From: Nitrospirota bacterium | GTDB taxonomy: Bacteria > Nitrospirota > Nitrospiria > Nitrospirales > Nitrospiraceae | Length of the DNA: 64,000 nt | Direction: 5' to 3' | Assembly: GCA_016219645.1 (NCBI GenBank) | Contig: JACRLR010000067.1 | Coordinates: forward strand, 1 to 64,000 | Shown here: positions 39,695-48,690 of the stretch, piece by piece | How the letters are laid out: the number at the start of each line of letters is the position of its first letter | Position numbering within the stretch: position 1 is the stretch's first letter | The notes under the pieces: generated by a model | Told to the model about the DNA's origin: nothing | Seen by the model: only the letters and a program-made list of their open reading frames with translations | The model's database searches: none | Translations under genes and position numbers: made by a program

Positions 39695-41215
39695 ATGGGA
39701 ATAGAAATAGCGATTACAGTCGCACCAGAGGAAACTCGCGTTGCGGTGTTGGATGGCGGAGTCGTGACGGATCTCTTTGGGGACCGTGCAAAGCATAAGG
39801 ACTTCGTCGGCAACATATATAAGGGAAAAGTGGCGAAAGTGTTGCCTGGCATGCAGGCCGCATTCGTGGATATCGGTCTTCCGAAGGCGGCTTTCATGCA
39901 TGTGTCGGATTTATCATTGGATGCCGAGCCGGGAGACACGCTCGTCGATGCGGACGAAGAAGACAAGGATGCAGATAAAGACGGGGATATGCTGGGCCCT
40001 CGGCGCCAAAGCTCCAAGCCGATCGAACAGTTGTTGAGCGAAGGACAAGAGCTGATGGTGCAGATTTCCAAAGGGCCTATCGGCACGAAAGGCTCGCGGG
40101 TCACCACCTATGTATCGCTCCCAGGTCGGTATCTTGTGTTCATGCCCAACGTAGAACATATTGGTGTGTCACGCCGCATCGCCCGTGACGAGGAGCGGGC
40201 GCGACTCAAGGACATTATGAAACGAGTGCGGCACCCAGGTTGCGGATATATCGTTCGGACAGTGAGTGAAGGGGTCAAGGAAGATGAGCTAAAGTCCGAT
40301 GTCGATTTCTTGCACGTCCTTTGGCAGGACATTCTGGCGAAACGTGAACAGAAGGGGTCGCCAGCGTTACTCCATGCGGATTTGAGTTTGAGTTTTCGTG
40401 TCGTGCGCGATCTCTTTGGGAAAAAAGTTGATCGGTTATGGATTGACTCGCGTGAGGAATACCAAGCGGTCCGAGATTTCGTGGAGCGATTCTCGCCGGA
40501 GCAAACGTCACGCATTCACTTGTACGACAAGGATGAAAGTCTCTTCGATCATTTGGGGGTCGAGCAGGAAATGGCGCGAGCCCTCAGTCGCAAGGTCTGG
40601 CTCAAGTCCGGCGGGCATCTCGTGATTGATCATACGGAGGCGATGACTGTCATCGATGTCAACACCGGACGGTTTGTAGGGAAGCGAGATCAGGAAGAGA
40701 CCATTCTCCGGAACAATCTGGAGGCGGCGAAAGAAGTCGCGTATCAGATGAAACTGCGCGGGATCGGCGGAATCATCATTGTGGATTTCATTGACATGGA
40801 GCGTGAGAAGAATCGTGACAAAGTGTATCACGCGTTGCTCGATGCGATGTCAAGCGATAAGGCGCGTACCAGAGTGTCCAGAATCTCTGACCTTGGGTTG
40901 ATCGAGATTTCTCGTGAACGGGTGAGAGAAGATCTTCTGCGTTCGCTCTCCGAGCCCTGTCACTATTGTGAAGGGCGAGGCTATACGAAGTCTCCGACCA
41001 CGGTAGCCTATGAGATATTCCGCGATGTCCGCCGGATCGGAAGCAGCCCTGAACCGCAGCGGATCGTCATCGGCGCCCATCCCACGGTGGCTGGGCTGTT
41101 GCAAGATGAAGAGCGCCAAGGTCTTGAGGCCGTAGAGCGAGAGTGTGCCGCGAAGATCATTGTCATGCCGGACGAGCATCTGCATCTGGAACAGTACGAT
41201 CTGGCTGTTCTCTAG
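39695..41215 (+). CDS. rng: Ribonuclease E/G family endoribonuclease
   Basis: This 506-residue protein has an S1 domain with NIYKGKVAKVLPGMQAAFVD, an RNase-H-like and DNase-I-like catalytic part with metal ligands in VIDVNTGRFVG and IIIVDFIDM, and a zinc-link CHYCEGRGY near residue 425. The length and lack of a long C-terminal scaffold point to RNase G rather than RNase E. It processes rRNA 5' ends and mRNA. It lies 170 bases after rodA, a gap with no recognisable gene. Confidence 0.93.
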   Translation: MGIEIAITVAPEETRVAVLDGGVVTDLFGDRAKHKDFVGNIYKGKVAKVLPGMQAAFVDIGLPKAAFMHVSDLSLDAEPGDTLVDADEEDKDADKDGDMLGPRRQSSKPIEQLLSEGQELMVQISKGPIGTKGSRVTTYVSLPGRYLVFMPNVEHIGVSRRIARDEERARLKDIMKRVRHPGCGYIVRTVSEGVKEDELKSDVDFLHVLWQDILAKREQKGSPALLHADLSLSFRVVRDLFGKKVDRLWIDSREEYQAVRDFVERFSPEQTSRIHLYDKDESLFDHLGVEQEMARALSRKVWLKSGGHLVIDHTEAMTVIDVNTGRFVGKRDQEETILRNNLEAAKEVAYQMKLRGIGGIIIVDFIDMEREKNRDKVYHALLDAMSSDKARTRVSRISDLGLIEISRERVREDLLRSLSEPCHYCEGRGYTKSPTTVAYEIFRDVRRIGSSPEPQRIVIGAHPTVAGLLQDEERQGLEAVERECAAKIIVMPDEHLHLEQYDLAVL

Positions 41216-41241
41216 AGGTTTGGTTTCGTGCGATTAGTCCT

Positions 41242-42432
41242 ATGCAGCCTTTTATCAAGTCTGTACGTGCGGATTCTTCCTGCGAGGCCGTAGGTTCTCC
41301 TCCGGACCATCGTATGACCCAGGCGGCGTTAGAGTCTTGGCTTCGTCTGCGGGCGATCGATGGAGTGGGGGATGTGATGGTCCTTCGGTTGGTTCGCGTC
41401 TGGCGCTCTCCGGAGATTGTTTTGAATGCCTCCCGTGATGAGTTGGTTCAGGCTGGGTGTAGCCCGCAGCTGGCAGATGCCATACGACGTGGGCCGGATA
41501 GTTCCGCCCAGCGGAACATCGAGTCGCAACTTAACGCGATTGAGCGTAGGCGTGTTGAAGTCCGGAACCTGTTGGCCGCCAACTATCCCATGCGACTGAA
41601 GATGGTTGCGGACCCTCCACCGCTCCTGTATATCACAGGCACGTTGACTGAGGAGGATGAGCTGGCGATGGCTATCGTAGGTGCACGGCGCGCGACGGCA
41701 TCCGGACGTGCCATGACTGAAGAGTTGAGCCACGACCTGGCGGAAGCTGGCATGACGGTGGTCAGTGGGCTTGCGCGTGGGATTGATGCAGCAGCTCATC
41801 GAGGTGCTCTCGCTGCGCAAGGGCGCACGATCGCAGTGCTGGGCTGTGGGATCGATCAGACGTATCCGCCGGAACATGAACGGTTACGCAAACAGATCGA
41901 AGAGCGGGGGGCGATTGTGTCTGAGACACCGATGGGTGAGCCGCCTCGCAGCCATCACTTTCCTCGTCGGAATCGCATTATCAGCGGATTGTCCCTGGGT
42001 GTGATCGTGACAGAAGCGGCCATCAACAGCGGATCGTTGATTACCGCAAGATTCGCCGCTGAGCAAGGGCGAGAGGTTTTTGCGGTCCCGGGGTTTGTGA
42101 AGGAAGATACGAGTCGTGGAACGAACGCACTGCTCAAAGAAGGTGCGGCCTTGATCGAACGGGCGCAGGATGTCATCGACACGATCCTTCCGCAACTGGA
42201 ACAGTCATTGCGCCTACGGCTGCAGCCTTCTCGAGAGAAGAAGGTATTCGGCGATCAGCTGGGCGGAGAGGAACAGCGGGTGTATGATGTCTTATCGTAT
42301 AACCCGCTCACAGTAGACGACGTATGCGTCACCACGAAATTGCCGGCCTCCAACGTGATGGCTTCGCTCTTATCTCTGGAGCTTCGACAGCGGGTCAAAC
42401 AGCTCCCAGGTCAACGTTATCTTCGGGCGTAA
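41242..42432 (+). CDS. dprA: DNA processing protein DprA (DNA-protecting)
   Basis: The protein is 396 residues from the ATG at 41242 (an ATG at 41314 is an alternative; neither has a strong ribosome-binding site). The order is an N-terminal SAM-like helical domain (IDGVGDVMVLRLVRVW), the extended Rossmann domain with VGARRATASG, VVSGLARGIDAAAHRGAL, VLGCGIDQTYP, RNRIISGLS and SGSLITARFAAEQGREVFAVPG, and a C-terminal winged helix. DprA loads RecA on incoming single-stranded DNA during transformation. It is followed by topA, a common pair. Confidence 0.95.
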   Translation: MQPFIKSVRADSSCEAVGSPPDHRMTQAALESWLRLRAIDGVGDVMVLRLVRVWRSPEIVLNASRDELVQAGCSPQLADAIRRGPDSSAQRNIESQLNAIERRRVEVRNLLAANYPMRLKMVADPPPLLYITGTLTEEDELAMAIVGARRATASGRAMTEELSHDLAEAGMTVVSGLARGIDAAAHRGALAAQGRTIAVLGCGIDQTYPPEHERLRKQIEERGAIVSETPMGEPPRSHHFPRRNRIISGLSLGVIVTEAAINSGSLITARFAAEQGREVFAVPGFVKEDTSRGTNALLKEGAALIERAQDVIDTILPQLEQSLRLRLQPSREKKVFGDQLGGEEQRVYDVLSYNPLTVDDVCVTTKLPASNVMASLLSLELRQRVKQLPGQRYLRA

Positions 42433-42507
42433 TCATTGAACAGTTGCACAGATGATTTTTATTTGATACGGATGAGAGGCAAACTTTCGTAGCGAACCGG
42501 AGTCTTC

Positions 42508-44859
42508 ATGGCCAAAGCACTCATTATTGTCGAATCCCCGACTAAAGCACGGACCATTAGCAAGTATCTTGGGCGGGGTTATTCCGTCATGGCCTCAGTC
42601 GGCCATATCAAGGATCTACCAACGAGCAAGCTTGGAGTTGACTTGGAACACGATTTTGAGCCGCAGTATGTGACGATCAAGGGGAAATCGAAGGTATTGG
42701 CGGAGATTAAAAAGAAGGCGGAACAGGTTGACAAGGTGTTTCTCGCGCCGGACCCTGACCGAGAAGGCGAAGCTATTGCCTGGCATCTCGAGCAGGAGTT
42801 GGTCGGCAAACCCAAATCCAAGTCCAGAAAACGAACAGAGGGCAAGGTCTTTCGGGTACTCTTCAACGAAATCACGGAATCGGCCATCAAACGTGCACTG
42901 CAATCGCCTGGGCAGGTTGACATGAAGCTGGTGAACGCGCAGCAGGCTCGCCGGGTGCTTGATCGGATTGTGGGATACCAAGGGAGCCAGCTTCTTTGGG
43001 CCAAGGTGCGTCGCGGACTCAGCATGGGCCGGGTCCAATCTGTGGCGATGCGATTGATTTGTGAGCGCGAACAAGAACGAGAGGCGTTTCGTGCAGAAGA
43101 GTATTGGTCGATTGCGGTGGTCCTGTCAGGAACCAATCCTCCTCCGTTCGAAGCTAAATTGTACAGTATCAACGGACAGGATGCCTCGATTGCAACGGAA
43201 ACCGATGCGCGGCGCATTGTCGAGTCCATTCAAGGAAAAGACTTCGTTGTCGGTTCGATTGAGCGAAAAGAAAAGAAACGGAATCCTGTCGCGCCCTTCA
43301 TCACCAGTCGACTCCAACAAGAGGCTGCGCGGAAATTACATTTTTCCTCGAAGAAAACGATGACGCTTGCGCAGAAACTGTACGAAGGGATTGAGATTGG
43401 GGCGGAAGGTCCAACTGGTCTCATTACATACATGAGAACGGATTCTCCGCGTATTTCGAGCGAGGCGATGGCCGAAGCGCGCCAGGTGATCCAGGATCGG
43501 TTTGGGTCGGAGTACTTGCCTGCCACGCCGAACGTGTATAAGACTCAGAAGGCAGCGCAAGAAGCGCACGAAGCGATCCGCCCCACATCGGCGGCGCGCG
43601 ACCCGGAGTCGATCAGGCAGTACCTAGAGCCGGACGTCCATAGGTTGTACCAGTTGATCTGGAATCGGTTTATTGCGTCGCAAATGGTTCCCGCGATTCT
43701 CGATGTGACTCGCGTGGAGTCGAGCCCGGTGATGACGACTGGGGAATTTCTGTTCCGATCGACCGGCACCGTGGTGAAGTTCCCTGGCCATACGATTGTC
43801 TATATGGAGGGGATCGACAAGGAGCTCTTCTCGCAGAGGCAAAAGAATCAGCAGGAGGTCGAAGACGAGTCCGAACGCCAGTTGCCTCTGCTGAGCGAGG
43901 GAGAACACCTTCGGCTCGTATCCCAGGAGGGGCAGACCGTTCCCGGTGTGCTGTCGAAACAACACTTTACTCAGCCTCCGCCCCGGTATAACGAAGCGTT
44001 GTTGATCAAGGAATTGGAAGAAAAGGGCATCGGTCGGCCATCCACCTATGCGAGTATTATTTCGACGATTCAAGATCGAAAATATGCCGAAAAGGTCGAC
44101 GGACGGTTCGGCCCCACCGAAACAGGGCGAACCGTGAACGATTTTCTCATGAAGGGATTCCCAGACCTGATCAACGTCGACTTCACCTCGCACATGGAGG
44201 AGGAGTTGGACGAAGTCGAAGAAGGCGGCAAGCCGTGGGTCACGGCGGTGCGTGGGTTTTACGGAACCTTCTCTACGGATCTTCAAAAGGCGAAGATGAT
44301 CCCTGGCCCCAAGGACACGGTGGAGCCGCCGACGGATATTCCCTGCGAGAAGTGCGGCAGGATGATGGAGATCAAATGGGGGCGAAACGGTAAGTTTCTC
44401 GCCTGCCCCGCGTACAAGGACAAACCCCCCTGCAAGAATACGCAGAATTTTGAAAAGCTCGAGGATGGCACCATTAAAATCGTCCCCAAAGTCGAGTTAA
44501 CGACAGATGAGAAGTGCGAGAAATGCAGCAGTCCGATGGTGGTCAAGACCGGGAGGTTTGGCAAGTTTATCGCCTGCTCCGCCTATCCGGAGTGCAAGAC
44601 CACCAAGCCGCTCGCATTGGGTGTGAAGTGTCCTCAACCAGGCTGTGGCGGAGACCTCGTTCAGAAACGTACGAGAAAGGGGCGCTCGTTCTTTGCGTGC
44701 AGTAAATATCCTGCCTGTGAGTATGCCCTGTGGGATCGCCCGATCAACAAGGCCTGCCCGACCTGCAGCGCCCCGTTCCTCATTGAAAAAGTCAGCAAAC
44801 AAGTCGGCCGCAGCGTTCAATGCCGCAGTGAGGAGTGTGGCTACCGCGAAGCAGGATAG
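42508..44859 (+). CDS. topA: DNA topoisomerase I
   Basis: This 783-residue protein has the Toprim start IVESPTKARTISKYLG, the acidic cluster FLAPDPDREGEAIAWHL, and the catalytic Tyr in GLITYMRTDSPRIS. At the C-terminus are several four-cysteine zinc modules (CEKCGRMM..., CEKCSSPM..., CPQPGCGG..., CPTCSAPF...). It relaxes negative supercoils. The spacing from dprA is 75 bases. The Lys-rich linkers in the zinc region are normal for the family. Confidence 0.97.
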   Translation: MAKALIIVESPTKARTISKYLGRGYSVMASVGHIKDLPTSKLGVDLEHDFEPQYVTIKGKSKVLAEIKKKAEQVDKVFLAPDPDREGEAIAWHLEQELVGKPKSKSRKRTEGKVFRVLFNEITESAIKRALQSPGQVDMKLVNAQQARRVLDRIVGYQGSQLLWAKVRRGLSMGRVQSVAMRLICEREQEREAFRAEEYWSIAVVLSGTNPPPFEAKLYSINGQDASIATETDARRIVESIQGKDFVVGSIERKEKKRNPVAPFITSRLQQEAARKLHFSSKKTMTLAQKLYEGIEIGAEGPTGLITYMRTDSPRISSEAMAEARQVIQDRFGSEYLPATPNVYKTQKAAQEAHEAIRPTSAARDPESIRQYLEPDVHRLYQLIWNRFIASQMVPAILDVTRVESSPVMTTGEFLFRSTGTVVKFPGHTIVYMEGIDKELFSQRQKNQQEVEDESERQLPLLSEGEHLRLVSQEGQTVPGVLSKQHFTQPPPRYNEALLIKELEEKGIGRPSTYASIISTIQDRKYAEKVDGRFGPTETGRTVNDFLMKGFPDLINVDFTSHMEEELDEVEEGGKPWVTAVRGFYGTFSTDLQKAKMIPGPKDTVEPPTDIPCEKCGRMMEIKWGRNGKFLACPAYKDKPPCKNTQNFEKLEDGTIKIVPKVELTTDEKCEKCSSPMVVKTGRFGKFIACSAYPECKTTKPLALGVKCPQPGCGGDLVQKRTRKGRSFFACSKYPACEYALWDRPINKACPTCSAPFLIEKVSKQVGRSVQCRSEECGYREAG

Positions 44860-45113
44860 TCCCATTGCCTCAAGCAATGAGTATTTCCCGGCTCATGCCC
44901 CCTTCCCTTTCTTTCCCTCCGCCACCGAAACTGAGAACCAGTGTCATCAGCGCTGCAAACTGGCAGTTCTCCCTCTTGTGCTGCCCGGTTGACGGGCGAA
45001 GCGGCGGTGATGATAATGGAAGAGACTGCTGAAAAGTCAATGACCCGTATGGACCACCAACACATGCGCCCCTACTGGTGAGGGCCTACCCATCTTGAGA
45101 AAGGGGAGAATCC

Positions 45114-45590
45114 ATGAAAGCTAAAGAGGGCGTCATCAACATTCTCAATAAGATTTTGACAGCGGACTTGACGGCAATCAATCAGTACTTTGTCCATGCC
45201 AAGATGTGTGAGAATTGGGGCTACGAACGCCTCCATCATAAAGTGCGAGAGCGCAGCATGGCTGAGATGAAGGATGCCGATGAACTCATCGGCCACATTC
45301 TTTATCTGGATGGTGTGCCGAACGTGCAGCGTATGAATACGGTGCAGGTGGGCGAAACAGTTCCTGAGCAGCTCAAGCTCGATCTCAAGGCGGAGCAGGA
45401 AATGTTGACGTTGCTCAGCGAAGGCGTGGTGCACTGTACGAAGGTAGGCGACTTTACAACCCGCCATATGTTGGAAGATATGGCGAAAGACGTCGATGGG
45501 CATATCGATTGGATTGAGATGCAGATGGAAACGATCAAGCAGGTCGGTCTTGAAAATTATCTCGCCGAGCAGATTAAGAAGGACAGCTGA
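45114..45590 (+). CDS. bfr: Bacterioferritin-like protein with an altered ferroxidase centre
   Basis: The protein is 158 residues, a normal bacterioferritin length, with clear four-helix similarity (TAINQYFVHAKM, GHIDWIEMQMETIKQVGL). The haem-binding Met52 is present. Of the six usual di-iron ligands, Glu51, Glu94 and His130 are kept, but position 18 is Asp, position 54 is Asp (normally His) and position 127 is Val (normally Glu). Such altered subunits occur in two-component bacterioferritins, where one subunit binds haem and the other oxidises iron. It is a single gene with a GAAAGGGGAG ribosome-binding site, next to the iron region. Confidence 0.9.
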   Translation: MKAKEGVINILNKILTADLTAINQYFVHAKMCENWGYERLHHKVRERSMAEMKDADELIGHILYLDGVPNVQRMNTVQVGETVPEQLKLDLKAEQEMLTLLSEGVVHCTKVGDFTTRHMLEDMAKDVDGHIDWIEMQMETIKQVGLENYLAEQIKKDS

Positions 45591-46133
45591 CTCACGAATC
45601 TCGTCGAATCGGACAGAGTTAGGCCGTCGAAGGAAGAGCAACGAAGGCAAAGAAAGGGTAGTAGGCTCGCACGATCAACAGGATCTCATTCACAACGAAG
45701 CGTTGGTTTTCCAGCTGCACCGAGGAATCGTTTGGACAACAACTTGGCCTTTCGAGTACTGGCAGAGACGGCCCGCCCTTGCGTCCCCCACGTGCGTACG
45801 GTTGCCCTGAAGGTCTTAGTCCACCGCATATTTCCTCCATACCGGTCAGCTCACTCCTTGACCGGAAACTTCAGCCATCTGCTATGGCACTGGTGATTGA
45901 GGAGACTGCGGCGGAAGCTCCCGCAACGGCTGTCTCTCTTTGCCCGCCAGCCTTCTCATCAGGTTTCCCCCTTATCCCTCGAAGTCCTTTGGTCTGGCCT
46001 GCGGATCAGTGAACGGATTTTCGGCACACCGCCAATATGGTAGCGGGGAGCTCGGTAAAATGAGTGAGCCCTTTCGCTGGTGAAGTGGTAGGCAGACTCC
46101 CACTTCGATGCCGATGTGCCGGTGTCCGGATGG
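45591..46133. other. 543-base stretch without a supported gene
   Basis: No frame here shows a recognised family. A 73-codon leftward frame (45619-45840) has an AAGGAG upstream but its composition is not convincing. A CCGGTCA/TGACCGG inverted repeat lies near 45842-45866. The stretch separates bfr from the convergent HD-GYP gene and may hold decayed coding sequence. Confidence 0.4.
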
Positions 46134-46826
46134 TCATTGGCTATTGTCACGCAGGGCTTCGTCCGCTGCATGACTCGCCAAGGCCTGCGCAAGCGCTTCT
46201 ACAACGGAGGGGTCGAAATGGGTTCCTGATGAGATGAAAAGCATCCTCAGAGCAATGGCATTGCGCAAGACGTAATCGTAGACACGAGGAACCTTGATGG
46301 CGTCAAAGGCGTCAGCGACGGATAGGATTCTCGCTCCGAGCGGGATGAACTTCCCCCTGATGCCGTAAGGATACCCAGATCCATCCCACCGTTCGTGGTG
46401 GTGTGCGATGAGGATGGAGGCCTCTTTTATGAAGATAAATGGGTCAAGCAATGTCGCGCCAAGCCGCGAATGATTCTGAAGGGCGACGTAGTCTTCAGAT
46501 TCAAGCAGATATTTGCCCGCTGAGAGGTGGGCGGGAAGCATCAAGATCCCAATATCGTGGAGAAAGGCGGCAAGTTTCAGATCGTGCAACTCGCATGAAG
46601 TCAGATCGAGTACTTGTCCAATCAGTAACGAGATCGTAGCAGTTCTCCGGCCATGGCCTCTCTGCCAGGGGAGTGCGCGATCGATTTCTTTGCTGACTTG
46701 CCGGACGAGGATGCTTTCGACGTCACGGCGTGATGCCAGAGGGAGTCGAAGACGATCGATCTTTCGGAGCATCGCCTGCGTCGTGATGATCGCCGGGTGA
46801 ATCTGCTCAGAGATGTAAGGTTGCAT
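46134..46826 (-). CDS. HD-GYP domain phosphodiesterase
   Basis: The protein is 230 residues from the ATG with GGAGGAG upstream. The HD-GYP motifs are all visible: FLHDIGILMLP (HD), the mid His in NHSRLG, HHERWDGSGYP (HHExxDGxGYP) and ILSVADAFDAI. Family members hydrolyse cyclic di-GMP. No receiver or sensor domain is attached; the N-terminal 60 residues are short and helical. It is separated from the membrane-protein gene upstream by a strong terminator, so it is transcribed independently. Confidence 0.9.
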   Translation of the reverse strand: MQPYISEQIHPAIITTQAMLRKIDRLRLPLASRRDVESILVRQVSKEIDRALPWQRGHGRRTATISLLIGQVLDLTSCELHDLKLAAFLHDIGILMLPAHLSAGKYLLESEDYVALQNHSRLGATLLDPFIFIKEASILIAHHHERWDGSGYPYGIRGKFIPLGARILSVADAFDAIKVPRVYDYVLRNAIALRMLFISSGTHFDPSVVEALAQALASHAADEALRDNSQ

Positions 46827-46844
46827 CGTTACTCCTCCAAGAAA

Positions 46845-46885
46845 ACCCAGAGCCCAAGACCACATCGTGATCTTGGGCTCTGGGT
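46845..46885 (-). terminator. Rho-independent terminator after the flavin/membrane-protein operon
   Basis: A perfect 15-bp stem (46845-46859 with 46871-46885, ACCCAGAGCCCAAGA) encloses an 11-base loop. On the minus strand the right arm runs into TTTTC. It ends the leftward operon whose last gene is at 46933-47451. Confidence 0.8.
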
Positions 46886-46932
46886 GAAAGACCTCTGGCC
46901 GTAATCTATGCCGAGCGTCATGGCACGTCAGG

Positions 46933-47451
46933 TCATTCTTCTGCCCCGTGTTTTCCTGCCATCAGAGGTTGTTTCAGGATCCACATCTCGTAGAGAGGGA
47001 TCGTCATCATGATGAGGAAACCCACCGTCATGAGGGTATCGCCTGTCAACATCGTGAGTACAAAAATGGGTGAGATATAGCTGATGAGCCAAGGAGACAG
47101 GAGGTCCAGCATGACGCCACCGAACGAGATCCAGGTCGTGATAAATTTCAACCGGTTGCCGGCATTGGTGAGATAAAGCACATGCACCAGAATCATAAAT
47201 ACAACCGGCATCGTAAAGAGATGGAAATGAGTGATTTCTGCCAGTTCCCTGAACGACATCGGCTCGCCAAATGTGGCATCCGATCCCCGGTAATGATTGG
47301 CAATCCCTTGCGGCGAGAGCCCTGTCATGCTGTGGGCCCAGAAAAATGAAAAGGCAAAACCGGCCAACATCAAGAGGAGAAAGAAGGTGTAAACCAGCCG
47401 GATGTGTCGATCTGAATCACGGAGGCGGAAGCGGGTGTTGAAGTTGCGCAT
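46933..47451 (-). CDS. Four-helix membrane protein with conserved-looking histidines, partner of the FMN protein
   Basis: This 172-residue protein has four hydrophobic helices (about 18-40, 75-96, 103-125, 128-158). Histidines lie at the ends or within helices: His40 at the end of TM1, His75 and His77 at the start of TM2 and His90 inside TM2. This arrangement could bind b-type haem, but no known cytochrome motif is present. It starts 24 bases after the FMN-binding gene, in one operon. I infer an inner-membrane electron-transfer role, for example passing electrons between the quinone pool and the flavoprotein. The family is not recognised. Confidence 0.7.
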   Translation of the reverse strand: MRNFNTRFRLRDSDRHIRLVYTFFLLLMLAGFAFSFFWAHSMTGLSPQGIANHYRGSDATFGEPMSFRELAEITHFHLFTMPVVFMILVHVLYLTNAGNRLKFITTWISFGGVMLDLLSPWLISYISPIFVLTMLTGDTLMTVGFLIMMTIPLYEMWILKQPLMAGKHGAEE

Positions 47452-47475
47452 GATTGAGAAGGTCGTCGCTCCTGA

Positions 47476-48165
47476 TTAGTTTCCAAAGATGGAGCCAAAA
47501 ATCCCCTTCTCCGATTTCCTCGCTGCTACTGTGTCGCTGCCGAGTCCTGCCGGCTTGAGATAGAATTCATCGACTAGGACGAGGGCGCGCTTGACACCGG
47601 CGCTGATTGAGCGAACGGACATGGTGGCGCCAGTAATGTTGATGATGTCTTTGTTGATGCGAACAGGATCCTGAACGGTCTTGCCTTCGTATTGCACATT
47701 GAATCGTTTGGTTCGAACTTCGCTGCCTTTGGCCTCACGAAACACCAATAATTCCACATTTGTACAAGCTCCTGCGGTATCGACTCCGACCAGATACGTC
47801 ATATGTTTATGTTTGCCGATGGTATTTTGAATCAAGGCGTACCCGTCAATCTGAGCGCCGGTCTCGCCGATGTAGAACTCGAACACTTCCTCGGGAAACT
47901 TCCAACCGATCCGTTCTTCTATCTGAGTCTTTCTCTCGGCCGTCAGCCGGATGAGGTCTTTCCGAATTCGGCCGGACTTCGGGAACGTAAGTTTTAAAGC
48001 ATCATCCTCCGTCATATAGACATCGGCGTGGTTTATTTCCTCCTCGCTGAGATATCGGTGCAGATCGTTGTCCCAGATCCGTTCCGCCGAAAATGCATCG
48101 GTGGCGGAGAACATGAGGACCGCGCAGATGGTTGTGATGTGGATCGGCCTTATGTGAGTGAACAT
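47476..48165 (-). CDS. Exported FMN-binding domain protein (covalent flavinylation site)
   Basis: The protein is 229 residues. A signal peptide (1-27) ends near FSA. The C-terminal FMN_bind domain carries the flavinylation motif TGATMS at residues 178-183; in NqrC/RnfG relatives FMN is attached as a phosphoester to the Thr in this motif, here Thr181. A helical N-terminal domain contains EVFEFYIGE. It acts in the periplasm or at the outer face of the membrane. It overlaps the upstream lipoprotein gene by 16 bases. An ApbE flavin transferase is encoded 3 kb away. Confidence 0.88.
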   Translation of the reverse strand: MFTHIRPIHITTICAVLMFSATDAFSAERIWDNDLHRYLSEEEINHADVYMTEDDALKLTFPKSGRIRKDLIRLTAERKTQIEERIGWKFPEEVFEFYIGETGAQIDGYALIQNTIGKHKHMTYLVGVDTAGACTNVELLVFREAKGSEVRTKRFNVQYEGKTVQDPVRINKDIINITGATMSVRSISAGVKRALVLVDEFYLKPAGLGSDTVAARKSEKGIFGSIFGN

Positions 48166-48632
48166 CCGTGTTCTTTCATTTTGGCATTCAGACGATTCTG
48201 TACATCATGCCGAACCTCCTCGGAAGGATCTGTCTCAGCCCAACCAAAAAGACGCGAGCCTCCTCGAAAGACCCAGCTCTGTCGCTCCTCGGCATAGGTG
48301 ACCCGAATGACCTCTTCAGTTGCAGGTTCGACATCTACACGTTTGACGGTGAGAAACAGTCGGGACCGATCTTTGCTGTCAGGCACGTCCCGTCGAAGGA
48401 CGCCGAAACTCCGTCCGGGCATCGGGATTTCCACCCAGGCAGTCTCAATGAGTCCTCGATGCTTGTCCTTGACGGTGACAGAGCGATCCTTCACTGCGTC
48501 TAAGGCCGCGTCCCAGACATGGTCGTATGTGCATACGGCGTAACGCTCTTGAACGCCACTGAGGGAGGCGCAACTACTCAGGATGGCGCATGAGACGAGT
48601 AGGATGACACTATGAGAACCGTGGTACCACAT
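48150..48632 (-). CDS. Lipoprotein of unknown function
   Basis: The protein is 160 residues from the ATG at 48632 (13 more residues are possible). The signal peptide ends in a lipobox-like LSSC. The rest is mixed alpha/beta with VWDAALDAVKD and a conserved-looking GLIETAWVEIP, recalling DUF3576/BamC-like or NlpC-type periplasmic lipoproteins, but without a firm match. It lies between the porin and FMN-binding genes in the same operon. Confidence 0.65.
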   Translation of the reverse strand: MWYHGSHSVILLVSCAILSSCASLSGVQERYAVCTYDHVWDAALDAVKDRSVTVKDKHRGLIETAWVEIPMPGRSFGVLRRDVPDSKDRSRLFLTVKRVDVEPATEEVIRVTYAEERQSWVFRGGSRLFGWAETDPSEEVRHDVQNRLNAKMKEHGCSLT

Positions 48633-48690
48633 ACAGGCTCCAGAGGCTTGCGTCGCGTTGAAGCGACGCAAGCCTGAAACAGGAACAGAC

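Noticed and set aside
45024-45034. GACTGCTGAAA resembling the left arm of hairpin family A
   Set aside because: No matching right arm or core follows within 300 bases, so it could be chance or a fully decayed copy.
45619-45840. Leftward 73-codon frame in the gap after bfr
   Set aside because: It has a distant AAGGAG but no family match and an odd composition, so it is not supported as a gene.
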